Assembly (NCBI GenBank): GCA_945860375.1
Contig: CAMAQR010000006.1
Coordinates: 52,345 to 116,344, forward strand
DNA length: 64,000 nt
Source: Pseudorhodobacter antarcticus
Lineage (GTDB): Bacteria > Pseudomonadota > Alphaproteobacteria > Rhodobacterales > Rhodobacteraceae
Direction of reading: 5' to 3'
A program made the position numbers and the translations under genes. Positions 55,442 through 64,000 of the stretch are shown here, piece after piece. The first letter of the stretch is position 1. Each line of letters starts with the position of its first letter. Under the pieces are notes generated by a model. That model did not search any database. It worked only from the letters and a program-made list of their open reading frames with translations, and was not told where the DNA came from.

Positions 55442-57019
55442 TCAGGCGTGCCGCAGTTTGGGCGCGGCAATCTTGGGGAGTGTCGCTTCGGTTGTGGTCA
55501 CCAGTCGAAATGTTGCCAATGTCGCCCCTGCGGCCAAGGGTGAGAATCGGCACTGCAGCAAACGCCCATCCAACAGTCGCGCTTCAGCCCGCCAGCTTTC
55601 GCGATCACCAATGGTGGCAACATAATCTTCTACATCCGTCCAGATTTTGCCCGGTGCCGAAAGCGCGCGCCAATGAGCGGCAAGGATCCCCACATCACAA
55701 TCACCCAGCCTCGCCGCAGGATCGTGGCCCCACAACGCGCTGTAGGCCGTGTTTGAGATGACCAACTGCCCAGATTGCGTAAAGACCGCGACCGCTTCAT
55801 CCAGGTCATCAATCACCGACTGGCCCAGTTCCAGATCGGCGCGATAACGGCGGGTGCGCAACATCTCGGTCGAGATGTCCTCAATCATCAATGCCAGCGC
55901 TCCGTTGGGATGCGGCCGTCCAACCACACGATAGGTTTGACCATCGGCCAGATTCCAGGTTTCTTCATACAGCCCCGCAGCCGTCGCCTTTTCCATATCC
56001 ACAATTTGCCGCCGCCAACCGCGATAGTCCTTCGGCTCAGGCAGCATATTGCGATCCCGCAGCGCATCCAGAATCGACAAGAACGACGGGCGCATCGACA
56101 GAAAATCAACCGGAAGCCCGGTCAGATCCAGTAACGCCGGGTTAAACAGCTGCAGATGCCGCTGGCGATCAAAAATCGCAAGCCCGATGGGCAGCTGTGC
56201 AAATGTCTTGGTCAACGTCTGCATGAAATCCCGCAGATTGCCTTCTGCAGTCACGGCGGCATCGGCAGGCACCGCAAAGACCAGCCGCAAATCACCCTCG
56301 GATTGACTGAACAGGTCAAACCACATCACGGCCTGATCTTGTGGCGACAGGCTAAGCCGTTGACCTTCTGCGCCATAGGTTATGGCGGTGGGATCAAACA
56401 CCTTTGGCAACGGCCAGCCCCATTCCTGACCCGGCCGCAGCAATTGGCTGGCCAGCATCAGATAGCCACCGTTGGCCCAGACAACATCGCCGGTTTCTGT
56501 CTGTCGCCACATCAGGATCGGTGCCTTGGAAACGGTGTCGCGCAGGGTTGTCAACTCGTCCAGCAGCGCTTGTTGGGTCAAGGGGTCCGACCCAATCGAC
56601 TGCCCTGCGGTATTTGGGTCCGTCAGGATGATTTTTGTCAGCCCGCCGCGATGCTCTGCCTGCATCACAAGGGGCCGTCCGCGATCTCGCAACGACATCA
56701 GCGTCACGCTGCCAGTTTCTGGCAAGCGCAGCAGCTCTGCTTCGGCATTTGCAAAGCGCAGTGACAGAAAGGCCATCAGTCGTGCCCAAGGCCCGCCTCG
56801 CGCAGCACTTTTGGATAACAGCGCACGGGCCGCCGGAGTGCTGTCCACCAAAACCTCAGCATCGAACAGAAACATCGAGCCGGGATTGGCGTGGCTGAAC
56901 AGGCCTGTGCGCGGCGCAATCTTGCCAGATGCCAACAGGTGCAGCCCGATCATGCCGGCCAATGCCGCCAAAATCGCCACCCCGATCACGCCAAATCCCA
57001 GCGCCAAATCCATCGACAT
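55442..57019 (-). CDS. membrane-anchored PAS-domain protein in the divL position
   Basis: The 525-residue product has one N-terminal membrane helix (about residues 7-30) and several PAS-like domains, including VISNTAYSALWGHDPAARLG and LQLFNPALLDLTGLPVDFLS, of the PAS_7 type. No histidine kinase H-box, N-box or G-box follows: the protein ends soon after the last PAS. In Caulobacter the gene beside tsaE is divL, a tyrosine-type pseudo-kinase with PAS repeats; this looks like a version that has lost the kinase end. The start at 57019 has GGGGA 6 bases upstream; an ATG at 57049 lacks a ribosome site. Confidence 0.8.
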   Translation of the reverse strand: MSMDLALGFGVIGVAILAALAGMIGLHLLASGKIAPRTGLFSHANPGSMFLFDAEVLVDSTPAARALLSKSAARGGPWARLMAFLSLRFANAEAELLRLPETGSVTLMSLRDRGRPLVMQAEHRGGLTKIILTDPNTAGQSIGSDPLTQQALLDELTTLRDTVSKAPILMWRQTETGDVVWANGGYLMLASQLLRPGQEWGWPLPKVFDPTAITYGAEGQRLSLSPQDQAVMWFDLFSQSEGDLRLVFAVPADAAVTAEGNLRDFMQTLTKTFAQLPIGLAIFDRQRHLQLFNPALLDLTGLPVDFLSMRPSFLSILDALRDRNMLPEPKDYRGWRRQIVDMEKATAAGLYEETWNLADGQTYRVVGRPHPNGALALMIEDISTEMLRTRRYRADLELGQSVIDDLDEAVAVFTQSGQLVISNTAYSALWGHDPAARLGDCDVGILAAHWRALSAPGKIWTDVEDYVATIGDRESWRAEARLLDGRLLQCRFSPLAAGATLATFRLVTTTEATLPKIAAPKLRHA

Positions 57020-57109
57020 CAGCCATCCCCACCGAGAATCCCGAACCATGGATGCAACTTATGGGAGAGGGTGTTAACGAGCCGTTAAGAACGGCGGCAA
57101 CTGGACCAA

Positions 57110-58492
57110 TCAGAGGATGTTTCTGTTTTCACCCAGAGCCATACCTGAAGGCACCACCAAGGCCTGCGCCGGCCAGATCGCCTCGACAATCGCGCCGCTG
57201 CGCTCGGGCCGTTCAGCGGCGGTCAAAAACGGGTCACCGGCATTGGCAAAGGAAAGTTCTGCCCCCGTCCGTTCCAACAGTGTTTTGGCGATGAACAGAC
57301 CAAGTCCCATCCCCTCATACCCCGGCCGCACCGCAGCGCCACCTGCGGGACGAGAACGCACAAACGGGTCGCCAATCCGCCCGATCACTTGGGAGGGAAA
57401 GCCGTCACCATCATCTATGATCCGAATAATCAGCCGATCCACTGTCCACTGCCCATCCACCCACACCCGGGCATGGGCAAAATCGACCGCATTCTGCACC
57501 AGATTGCGCAGCCCGTGGATCAACTCGGGGCGGCGCAGCACCAAGGGTTCGGGGGCATCGCTGCCCGCCCCCGGCGAAAAACTGAAGATCACTTCTTTGC
57601 CGCGGGCCAAATGTGGCTCGGCGGCTTCGTGCAGCACCGTGCTGAACGGGGCTTGCCGCATATGCAGGTCATCCTTGCCCGCCTTGCCCATCGACCGCAG
57701 TATATCCCTGCAGCGATCAGCCTGATCGCGGATCAACCGCGCGTCGTCCTGCATTTCAGGATTGCCGTCCAATTCATCAATCATCTCGGTGCTGACCAGT
57801 TTTATTGTCGCCAAAGGCGTGCCCAATTCATGCGCCGCCGCCGCCACAACGCCGCCAAGATCGGTCAGCTTTTGCTCACGCGCCAAGGCCATCTGGGTGG
57901 CAAGCAAGGCGTCGGACATCGAATGCATTTCGGTCGCAATCCGGCGCGCATAAATTCCCAGAAACGCAATGCCAATGACGATCGAAAGCCAAAAGCCAAA
58001 CTCAAACAGCCCCGGTATCTGAAACAAGGAACCGTCAGCAAAACGCAGCGGCACGTTGACGAGGCCAATCAGCGTGACAAACACCGCAGCCAACGTGCCC
58101 AAAGCAAAGATCGCGCGCAATTCAAGCGCACTGGCAGAGACTGTCACTGGTGCCAGAATCAGCAACGCGAAGGGATTGGTCAGTCCGCCAGTCAGAAACA
58201 ACAGAAAGGACAGTTGCGACAGATCAAAAACCAGCGTCAGGATGGCTTCGGCCTCTGTCAGGCGCTTGTTTTCCGGGAAGACGAAAACCGACACCAGATT
58301 GGCAATCACCGCCGACCCCACCGCCAGATAACACAAACCCAAAGGCAGCAGCATGCCAAAGTATCGGTCGGCTGCTGTCAGAGCGGCCAATTGTCCCAAG
58401 ATCGCCAGCCAGCGCAGCAAAATCAGTGTGCGCATGCGCAGCCAGTCGCTGCGTTCAGGCCGAAGTGATGGGCTGAGGCCGGTATCGGTCAT
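57110..58492 (-). CDS. regB: redox sensor histidine kinase RegB (PrrB/ActS)
   Basis: A membrane sensor kinase that phosphorylates RegA when oxygen or electron flow is low. The 460-residue product has about six transmembrane helices. GGLTNPF (residues 102-108) is the ubiquinone-sensing heptad. The H-box AAAAHELGTPLATI has phospho-His221. The redox-active cysteine is in DQADRCRDILRSM (Cys261), with N-box LRNLVQNAVDFA and G-box GMGLGLFIAKTLL beyond. All known control residues are intact. It is divergent from senC over 84 bases, the standard Rhodobacter layout. Confidence 0.96.
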   Translation of the reverse strand: MTDTGLSPSLRPERSDWLRMRTLILLRWLAILGQLAALTAADRYFGMLLPLGLCYLAVGSAVIANLVSVFVFPENKRLTEAEAILTLVFDLSQLSFLLFLTGGLTNPFALLILAPVTVSASALELRAIFALGTLAAVFVTLIGLVNVPLRFADGSLFQIPGLFEFGFWLSIVIGIAFLGIYARRIATEMHSMSDALLATQMALAREQKLTDLGGVVAAAAHELGTPLATIKLVSTEMIDELDGNPEMQDDARLIRDQADRCRDILRSMGKAGKDDLHMRQAPFSTVLHEAAEPHLARGKEVIFSFSPGAGSDAPEPLVLRRPELIHGLRNLVQNAVDFAHARVWVDGQWTVDRLIIRIIDDGDGFPSQVIGRIGDPFVRSRPAGGAAVRPGYEGMGLGLFIAKTLLERTGAELSFANAGDPFLTAAERPERSGAIVEAIWPAQALVVPSGMALGENRNIL

Positions 58493-58576
58493 ATCACGGC
58501 TGGCCTTTTGGTTGCGTTTGCGATTGATAGGGGGCGTCTCTTCAGGGATCAATGCAGAAAGCTTGGGGGTTTGGTC

Positions 58577-59191
58577 ATGACAAAGATTTATGCAGCTTTG
58601 GCAGCAGCAGCTGTGGCTGGTCTTTTGGGCGGCACGGCTTGGTCGGTTTGGTCATCACGCGCCGCAGATCCCTTTGCCGAGTGTCGTGGCGGTGCTGTTG
58701 GGGGCGGTGAAATCGGTGGCCCGTTCACCCTTATGGACAAGACCGGCGCGACGGTGACTGACAAAGACGTGATCACCAAGCCGACGCTGGTCTATTTCGG
58801 CTACACCTTCTGCCCAGATGTCTGCCCCCTGGACACCGCCCGCAACGCCGAAGCGGTTGATCTTCTGGAACAACAGGGTTTGGACGTGACGCCGTTGTTC
58901 ATCTCGATTGACCCCGCGCGCGACACGCCGCAAGTGGTGGGCGAGTTTGCGACAAACCTGCATCCCAGGATGATCGGGTTGACCGGGACAGACGAGCAGA
59001 TCAAAGCTGCATCGCAAGCCTATAAAACCTATTACAAAAAGCAAGACAGTGGCGATGAGTTCTATTTGATGGACCACTCCACCTTCACCTATCTGGTGTT
59101 GCCCGAAAAGGGCTTTGTCGAATTCTTCAAGCGCGACGACAGCGCCGAAAGCATGGCCACCACGGTCGCGTGCTATATTTCCAAAAGCTAA
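58577..59191 (+). CDS. senC: SenC/PrrC, Sco1-type copper-binding thioredoxin-fold protein
   Basis: A periplasmic membrane-anchored protein needed for copper delivery to cytochrome oxidase and linked to redox signalling. The 204-residue product has an N-terminal membrane anchor (MTKIYAALAAAAVAGLLGG), GGPFTLMDKTG, the CXXXC copper motif in YFGYTFCPDVCPLD (Cys79, Cys83) and the third ligand region YLMDHSTFTYLV. The start at 58577 excludes an in-frame extension lying near the regB start. regA and hvrA follow on the same strand. Confidence 0.93.
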   Translation: MTKIYAALAAAAVAGLLGGTAWSVWSSRAADPFAECRGGAVGGGEIGGPFTLMDKTGATVTDKDVITKPTLVYFGYTFCPDVCPLDTARNAEAVDLLEQQGLDVTPLFISIDPARDTPQVVGEFATNLHPRMIGLTGTDEQIKAASQAYKTYYKKQDSGDEFYLMDHSTFTYLVLPEKGFVEFFKRDDSAESMATTVACYISKS

Positions 59192-59263
59192 ATCGGCACG
59201 AGGGTTTGACCCCGGCAGCATCGCGGCCTACTTTGAACACTGACAATAAGATTGGGGAACCTA

Positions 59264-59818
59264 ATGGCGGAAGAGCTTGGCGCGGATCTGGGGCCTGATC
59301 GCAGCCTGCTTTTGGTCGATGACGACGAAGTATTCGTCAAACGGCTTGCCAAAGCCATGGAGAAGCGCGGCTTCTTGCCGGAAACGGCAAGCTCTGTGGC
59401 CGCTGGTCGTGCCATCGCAATTGCACGGCCTCCGGCTTATGCTGTGATCGACCTGCGGCTTGAGGACGGCAATGGGCTGGATGTGGTCGAAGTCCTGCGC
59501 GACCGACGCCCGGATTGCCGCATCGTCGTGCTGACTGGATACGGCGCTATTGCCACCGCAGTGGCAGCCGTGAAAATCGGTGCGAATGATTATCTCTCCA
59601 AACCCGCCGATGCCAATGACGTGACCAATGCGCTGCTGTCCAAAGGTGAATCCCTGCCGCAGCCGCCTGAAAACCCGATGTCCGCCGACCGTGTGCGGTG
59701 GGAACATATTCAGCGCGTCTATGAAATGTGCGATCGCAATGTTTCAGAAACAGCTCGCAGGCTTTCCATGCACCGCCGCACACTTCAGCGTATTTTGGCC
59801 AAGCGCAGTCCAAAGTAA
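59264..59818 (+). CDS. regA: response regulator RegA (PrrA/ActR)
   Basis: A global redox regulator of photosynthesis, nitrogen, carbon and respiration genes. The 184-residue product is the usual length. The receiver has acidic pair Asp19-Asp20, phospho-Asp63 in AVIDLRLEDGNGLD, Thr91 and Lys113 in YLSKPADA. The proline-rich linker LPQPPENPMSADRVRWEHIQ and the Fis-type helix-turn-helix NVSETARRLSMHRRTLQRIL follow, all as in RegA. ATG at 59264 has GGGGA upstream. It follows senC by 72 bases. Confidence 0.97.
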   Translation: MAEELGADLGPDRSLLLVDDDEVFVKRLAKAMEKRGFLPETASSVAAGRAIAIARPPAYAVIDLRLEDGNGLDVVEVLRDRRPDCRIVVLTGYGAIATAVAAVKIGANDYLSKPADANDVTNALLSKGESLPQPPENPMSADRVRWEHIQRVYEMCDRNVSETARRLSMHRRTLQRILAKRSPK

Positions 59819-59888
59819 ATCAGCATTGATTGCGCAATTCATCTTGATGGTCTAAAAGGTTTCATCTGGTGCGAAAGGGAATGTTTAC

Positions 59889-60203
59889 ATGGCTATGGAT
59901 CTTAACACATTGTCGCTTAAAGAGTTGAAAGACCTTCAATCCCAAGTGGCAAAGGCAATTTCAGGTTTCGAAGACCGCAAGAAGAAAGAAGCCCTTGCCG
60001 AGCTTGAAGAAAGAGCCCGCGAAATGGGCTTTTCACTGGCTGAATTGACCGGCACGGTGGTCACCCGCAAACGTTCACCTGCTGTCGCCAAATATGCCAA
60101 CCCGGCCAATCCGTCTGACACTTGGTCGGGCCGGGGGCGCAAGCCACGCTGGTTTGATGCCGCGCTGAAGTCGGGCAAAGGGCCCGAAGAGATGGCGATC
60201 TAA
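59889..60203 (+). CDS. hvrA: H-NS-like nucleoid regulator HvrA
   Basis: In Rhodobacter capsulatus HvrA activates photosynthesis genes in low light; it belongs to the H-NS/HvrA family. The 104-residue product has an N-terminal helical oligomerisation part (LKELKDLQSQVAKAISGFED) and the C-terminal DNA-binding domain KYANPANPSDTWSGRGRKPRW, where GRGRKP is the minor-groove hook. It lies directly behind regA, as in Rhodobacter. The stop overlaps the convergent HD-domain gene by 4 bases. Whether this organism is phototrophic cannot be told from the window. Confidence 0.93.
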   Translation: MAMDLNTLSLKELKDLQSQVAKAISGFEDRKKKEALAELEERAREMGFSLAELTGTVVTRKRSPAVAKYANPANPSDTWSGRGRKPRWFDAALKSGKGPEEMAI

Positions 60204-60787
60204 AGCGCCGCCATAAGTGCTGCGTGTCTTGCCACGAAGCCCGTCCGCACCACTGCGGGCGGGCGCAATTTTATCTCAAGCCCGCGCAACAAGGCGGAAT
60301 CCGGTCGGCCAAACAGCTTGTCCGCCTCGACCTCGGTAAACCCGGCGATTTGCACGGCTTCCAGCCACGCCGAAATCTTATCGGCGGACTTGATCGCCTT
60401 TTTGATCTGCACCGGCAAAACCGCAGGCAGGCCAAAGCGCAAATGCACCGCGGCTGTCAGCCGCAAATCCAACTCGCCATAGGTCGGCCCCACGGCGGCC
60501 TTCACCGGGCTGATCATATCGCCGATCACATATTCCGGCGCATCATGCAGCAGGGCGGCCAGTTGCCATTTGGCCTCACCCCCGGTTTGCCGTGTGAAGA
60601 TTTCTTCCACCAAGATCGAATGTTCCGCCACAGAATAGGGCCAGTCGCCCCGCGTCTGCCCGTTCCAACGCGCCACAAACGCCAACCCGTGCGCAATATC
60701 CTCAATCTCGATGTCCATCGGGGTCGGGTCCAGCAGGTCCAACCTGCGCCCCGATAACATTCGTTGCCACGCGCGCGGTTGTTTCAT
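60200..60787 (-). CDS. HD-domain phosphohydrolase (YfbR-like)
   Basis: The 195-residue product has HD-superfamily metal residues: [29 protein letters not shown] (the HD pair) and [10 protein letters not shown]. Relatives such as YfbR are 5'-deoxynucleotidases, but the substrate here is inferred. It lies between hvrA and ahcY on the opposite strand, where R. capsulatus is known to have hvrB near ahcY; no LysR-type gene is seen here. Confidence 0.85.
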   Translation of the reverse strand: MKQPRAWQRMLSGRRLDLLDPTPMDIEIEDIAHGLAFVARWNGQTRGDWPYSVAEHSILVEEIFTRQTGGEAKWQLAALLHDAPEYVIGDMISPVKAAVGPTYGELDLRLTAAVHLRFGLPAVLPVQIKKAIKSADKISAWLEAVQIAGFTEVEADKLFGRPDSALLRGLEIKLRPPAVVRTGFVARHAALMAAL

Positions 60788-60893
60788 TGCTGTCCTCTTT
60801 CTGCCGTATTTTTCTGACAGTCGCGCGCCGAGTTGTCGAGAGGCCCAGCAAGTGCTATTTGCCCCGCAACCACAGGATCAAGGAGTGCGGCGC

Positions 60894-62282
60894 ATGCCGA
60901 AGGATTACATCGTTAAAGATATCGCGTTGGCCGAGTTTGGCCGCAAGGAATTGACCATCGCCGAAACTGAAATGCCGGGCCTGATGGCCTGTCGTGAAGA
61001 GTTCGGAACCACCAAGCCGCTGACCGGTGCGCGGATTGTCGGGTCGCTGCATATGACGATCCAGACCGCCGCCCTGATCGAAACGCTGACCGCCCTGGGC
61101 GCCGATGTGCGCTGGGCGTCGTGCAACATCTTCTCGACCCAAGATCACGCTGCCGCCGCGATTGCCGCTGGTGGTACACCCGTTTTCGCGATCAAGGGTC
61201 AAACCCTGACCGAGCATTGGGATTACCTTGACCGCTCCTTCCAGTTCCCCGAAGGCGCGAACATGATTCTTGACGATGGCGGTGATGCCACCTTGTATGT
61301 GTTGTTTGGCGCGCGGATGGAGGCAGGCGAAGACCTGCTGTCGGTTCCGCAATCCGAAGAAGAAGAAGTCATCAAGCTGCAAATCCAGAAGCGGATGAAA
61401 CAAAGCCCCGGTTGGTTTGCCAAAACCCGCGCCGACATCAAGGGTGTTTCGGAAGAAACCACCACCGGTGTGCATCGCCTGTATGATCTGCACAAAAAGG
61501 GACAACTGCCCTTCCCGGCGATCAACGTGAATGACAGCGTCACGAAGTCGAAGTTTGACAACAAATACGGCTGCAAGGAATCGCTGGTGGACGGCATCCG
61601 TCGCGCCACTGACACCATGATGGCCGGAAAAGTCGCCGTCGTCTGCGGCTACGGCGACGTTGGCAAAGGCTCTGCGGCGTCCCTTCAAGGCGCGGGCGCC
61701 CGCGTGAAAGTCACCGAAGTTGACCCGATCTGTGCTCTGCAGGCCGCGATGGATGGCTTTGAAGTTGTGCTGCTGGAAGACGTGGTTTCCGCCGCCGACA
61801 TTTTCATTACCACCACCGGCAACCGCGATGTCATCCGCATCGAGCATATCCGCGAGATGAAGGATATGGCGATCGTCGGCAACATCGGTCACTTCGACAA
61901 CGAAATTCAGGTCGCCGCCCTGAAAAACCACAAGTGGACCAACATCAAAGAGCAAGTGGACATGATCGAAATGCCGAGTGGCAATCGCATCATCCTGCTG
62001 TCCGAAGGCCGCCTTCTGAACCTTGGCAATGCGACCGGCCACCCATCTTTCGTGATGTCGGCATCCTTTACCAACCAAGTGTTGGCGCAGATCGAGCTTT
62101 GGACCAAAGGCGAAGACTATCAGCCCGGCGTGTATATCCTGCCAAAGGAACTGGACGAAAAAGTCGCCCGCCTGCACCTGAAGAAAATCGGCGTGAAACT
62201 GACAGAACTGCGCAAGGATCAGGCCGACTACATTGGCGTCAAGATCGAAGGCCCGTTCAAGTCAGAGCACTATCGGTACTGA
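60894..62282 (+). CDS. ahcY: adenosylhomocysteinase
   Basis: Splits S-adenosylhomocysteine into homocysteine and adenosine, relieving product inhibition of methyltransferases. The 462-residue NAD enzyme has [15 protein letters not shown], the substrate region [27 protein letters not shown], the NAD loop [25 protein letters not shown] and the C-terminal KSEHYRY. The start at 60894 has AAGGAG 9 bases upstream; the longer frame is unsupported. A strong terminator follows. No SAH or SAM riboswitch was recognised in its leader. Confidence 0.96.
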   Translation: MPKDYIVKDIALAEFGRKELTIAETEMPGLMACREEFGTTKPLTGARIVGSLHMTIQTAALIETLTALGADVRWASCNIFSTQDHAAAAIAAGGTPVFAIKGQTLTEHWDYLDRSFQFPEGANMILDDGGDATLYVLFGARMEAGEDLLSVPQSEEEEVIKLQIQKRMKQSPGWFAKTRADIKGVSEETTTGVHRLYDLHKKGQLPFPAINVNDSVTKSKFDNKYGCKESLVDGIRRATDTMMAGKVAVVCGYGDVGKGSAASLQGAGARVKVTEVDPICALQAAMDGFEVVLLEDVVSAADIFITTTGNRDVIRIEHIREMKDMAIVGNIGHFDNEIQVAALKNHKWTNIKEQVDMIEMPSGNRIILLSEGRLLNLGNATGHPSFVMSASFTNQVLAQIELWTKGEDYQPGVYILPKELDEKVARLHLKKIGVKLTELRKDQADYIGVKIEGPFKSEHYRY

Positions 62283-62300
62283 TTCACCTGATATTGGAAA

Positions 62301-62331
62301 AAGGCCCGGTCAGCACCGGGCCTTTTTGTTT
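62301..62331 (+). terminator. Rho-independent terminator of ahcY
   Basis: AAGGCCCGGT (62301-62310) pairs with ACCGGGCCTT (62315-62324) around a 4-base loop, followed by TTTGTTT. Confidence 0.93.
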
Positions 62332-62452
62332 ACGGGGAATGCGGCGCGACAATTCCCTTTGTGTGGCGCGAACCTTGGCCTAAGCTGTCGGCACTTCTGC
62401 CATCAAACGGCAAACAATTCATAGTGAGAACAAGAAACAAGGGACGCTTCAA

Positions 62453-62797
62453 ATGAGCAAACGCGACGAACTCATTGCCAAATATGCCGACGATCTGACA
62501 AACAAGTGCAAAATAACCCCGGATTTGGACCTGCTGACCAAAGTCACGATTGGTTGCGGTCCGGCGATCTACAATGCTGACTCCGAGACCGTTGCCGCCA
62601 GCGACGAGTCCGAACTGGAAACCGTCAAGAAGAACTTCCTGATGAAAAAGCTGGGTCTGGCCGACAGCCCCGCGCTGATGGAGGCGATCAACGCCGTCGT
62701 CGACACCTATGGCCGGGGGGAGCGCAACAAGTACCGCGCCGTCGTCTATTACATGCTGACAAAGCATTTCGGCAAAGAGGCGGTTTACGCAAAGTAA
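62453..62797 (+). CDS. DUF2853 family protein
   Basis: The 114-residue soluble, mainly helical protein (SKRDELIAKYADDLTNKCKI, VKKNFLMKKLGLADSPALME, YGRGERNKYRAVVYYMLTKH) is of the DUF2853 type found in several proteobacteria. Function is unknown; no catalytic motif or membrane segment is visible. An AAGGGA-like site lies upstream. It has its own transcription unit after the ahcY terminator. Confidence 0.85.
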   Translation: MSKRDELIAKYADDLTNKCKITPDLDLLTKVTIGCGPAIYNADSETVAASDESELETVKKNFLMKKLGLADSPALMEAINAVVDTYGRGERNKYRAVVYYMLTKHFGKEAVYAK

Positions 62798-62816
62798 ACC
62801 TGCCCCTTGTTGCAAA

Positions 62817-62842
62817 CGCCCGTCTGGCAACAGGCGGGTGTT
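62817..62842 (+). terminator. hairpin after the DUF2853 gene
   Basis: CGCCCGTCTG and CAGGCGGGTG pair imperfectly around GCAA, 20 bases after the stop. No T-run follows. Confidence 0.35.
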
Positions 62843-62980
62843 CGTACTTGGTTAGCATAAATTGTTTGCGTTCTGCGTTTGCACGACCAGAGATTCGTCG
62901 CTAGGTTGATCAAGCCGGGCAGTACGCCCAAGACCTTTCGAACAGAACACGTGTGGTGCTGAGGGAGCACGTGGGGTGGA

Positions 62981-63018
62981 TGGGGGGTCTTCTAGGGGTA
63001 GCGGGCCCCCCATTTTTT
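62981..63018 (+). terminator. terminator-like hairpin before the DUF1761 gene end
   Basis: TGGGGGG (62981-62987) pairs with CCCCCCA (63006-63012) around an 18-base loop, followed by six T. It fits a plus-strand terminator for read-through from DUF2853. The 220-bp gap 62798-63017 holds no other recognised feature. Confidence 0.6.
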
Positions 63019-63413
63019 CAGAACAAGGTCAGAACCACACCCATCACAGTGCAGCCAACAACGCTGTTTACGCCATCCAATATGCTAAGTTTGGTGGGCC
63101 GCGCCGCGAAAGCATAGTTCATCACCATCCATGGAGTGATCAGAAACGCACCAATGCCAAAGCCGCCCATGACGCCCTCTGGCAAGGTGTCCAACTGCGC
63201 CATCATGAAGATATGGCGCATCATCCCCGCCACCAGAACTTGGGCAACAAAGCCCACGACAAAGGGAATCATACTCCCATTGCCCTGCGGTTTGCCGCCA
63301 GCTCCAAGCGGAATGCCTGCGGCGGCAGCCCATGGTTTGGACATGGCGGTGTACCAAACAGCTGCGAAAACATAGGCTGCCAAGGCTGCCGCGATCACTG
63401 CAACATATTCCAT
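63018..63413 (-). CDS. DUF1761 family membrane protein
   Basis: The 131-residue product has four hydrophobic helices: MEYVAVIAAALAAYVFAAVW, MIPFVVGFVAQVLVAGMM, the FGIGAFLITPWMVMNYAFA region and VVGCTVMGVVLTLF. This matches DUF1761 in length and pattern; the function is unknown. GGAGGG lies 6 bases before the ATG. It is an inner-membrane protein without known partners, in the same orientation as the truncated EVE gene upstream. Confidence 0.85.
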   Translation of the reverse strand: MEYVAVIAAALAAYVFAAVWYTAMSKPWAAAAGIPLGAGGKPQGNGSMIPFVVGFVAQVLVAGMMRHIFMMAQLDTLPEGVMGGFGIGAFLITPWMVMNYAFAARPTKLSILDGVNSVVGCTVMGVVLTLF

Positions 63414-63455
63414 TTCAACCCTCCAACTGCGCGTTTTCCGGCAGGTTAGCGTGGG

Positions 63456-63878
63456 TTAATCCGTAATTCCACCCAAAGTGCAGACAATCCGCCACTCTTC
63501 CGGTGAAACCGGCTGTACCGATAACCGTGCGTTGTTGATCAAAACCATCTGTTCCAACCCCGGCTGCATTTTGCATGCGTCCAGTGTCACTGCTCGCAAA
63601 AAAGGCCGCAGCGACCGGATGCACACGCAATCCCAGCGGGGATCATCGGTCGTGCTGTCAGGTGCCGAGGTGCGGCACACTTCGACAATTCCCACCACGG
63701 CCTTGCCGATGTTGGAATGGTAAAAGAAACCCAGATCGCCCACCTTCATCGCGCGCATATTGTTGCGCGCCTGATAGTTGCGTACGCCGTGCCATTCTTC
63801 ACCCGCTTCGCCGCGCGCCACCTGATCAGGCCAGCCCCAAGTGTCGGGTTCCCCAAGTTCGGCAGCAAATTGAGATTT
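63456..63878 (-). pseudogene. EVE-domain protein gene, 5' end lost
   Basis: EVE domains bind modified bases in nucleic acids. The frame encodes EPDTWGWPDQVARGEAGEEW (written in parts), HGVRNYQARNNMRAMKVGDLG and FFYHSNIGKAVVGI, then the end of the domain. Intact relatives start about eight residues earlier (pattern YWLFKSEP). Here, upstream of EPDTW, the sequence becomes KSQFAAELG, preceded by a stop codon at 63881-63879, with no ATG. So the first codons appear replaced from about 63852. A GTG at 63821 is in frame but would omit part of the domain. Confidence 0.7.
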
Positions 63879-64000
63879 CTAGCTGGATGCGTTGGGGCTG
63901 GCCTCGACATTTCAATGGGTTAGGTTTCGTTCGAAGGTAGTTTTGCGAATGTCCTGTTGTGGCACGTCATGGCTATTTTTTCTATTGATTGATGTCTTTT
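63852..64000. other. sequence beyond a breakpoint, origin unclear
   Basis: Continues from the disrupted EVE gene to the window end. No coding frame with homology is seen; T-rich pieces such as GGCTATTTTTTCTATTG near the end differ from the GC-rich surroundings. It could be the end of an insertion sequence or other inserted DNA, cut by the window edge. Confidence 0.4.

Noticed and set aside
59747..59765. TGTTTCAGAAACA in regA as another parS
   Set aside because: It lacks the central CGTG and is 3 bases short; only the half-site ends resemble parS.
60788..60893. SAH or SAM riboswitch before ahcY
   Set aside because: The 106-base leader shows no match to the conserved cores I know; only an ordinary AAGGAG site is clear.

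Overview
The window is a chromosomal segment of an alphaproteobacterium of the order Rhodobacterales (Rhodobacteraceae, Roseobacter/Rhodobacter type). This rests on gene content and order: regB divergent from senC-regA-hvrA with ahcY beside it, the parB-parA-rsmG-mnmG-mnmE-rho-hemJ block, the maf-aroE-coaE-dnaQ run with secB beyond it, and the tsaE-amgK-murU-addB-addA-trxA string. Genes are tightly packed, with many 4-base ATGA overlaps. I saw no tRNA, rRNA or CRISPR array and no complete mobile element.

Left part (1-25 kb): the 3' end of hemH; two paralogous tiny exported hydrophobic proteins; an envelope group (two L,D-transpeptidases and a CAP-domain lipoprotein); an RlmD-like RNA methyltransferase with a two-gene ABC exporter; tRNA CCA-adding enzyme, CoA pyrophosphatase and HslO; a REC-SpoIIE phosphatase facing an HPt protein; ilvA, argG; a sulfotransferase-like protein paired with a class IV aminotransferase; exported MsrA; malic enzyme; mutS; and grpE-hrcA.

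Origin part (25-39 kb): rph-rdgB-ridA-hemW, then the leftward block parB to hemJ, then a gene-free 410-bp region with DnaA boxes that is the best oriC candidate, then the rightward block maf-aroE-coaE-dnaQ. Three perfect parS palindromes (26366, 32432, 37649) and one single-mismatch copy (30527) lie around it. Genes diverge from the candidate origin, so they lie on the leading strands. Two parS copies form the start codon and N-terminus of a gene (ridA, mnmG).

Right part (39-64 kb): secB, fxsA, a Tim44-domain protein, mltA, smr, a DUF900 hydrolase lipoprotein, the HslUV protease, an unrecognised 289-residue protein, trxA, the AddAB recombination nuclease, MurU/AmgK (cell-wall sugar recycling), TsaE, and a kinase-less PAS protein in the position of divL. 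Next come the global redox regulators RegB/RegA with SenC and the H-NS-like HvrA, an HD-domain hydrolase, ahcY, and small DUF2853 and DUF1761 genes. Last is an EVE-domain gene that has lost its first codons at a breakpoint near 63852, where the sequence changes character up to the window end.

Together the genes cover replication initiation and segregation, DNA repair, envelope maintenance, heme synthesis, protein quality control and redox control. The most interesting points are the oriC/parS layout, the parS-encoded N-termini, the sulfotransferase/aminotransferase pair with a replaced PLP-binding residue, the DivL-like protein without a kinase, and the disrupted EVE gene.
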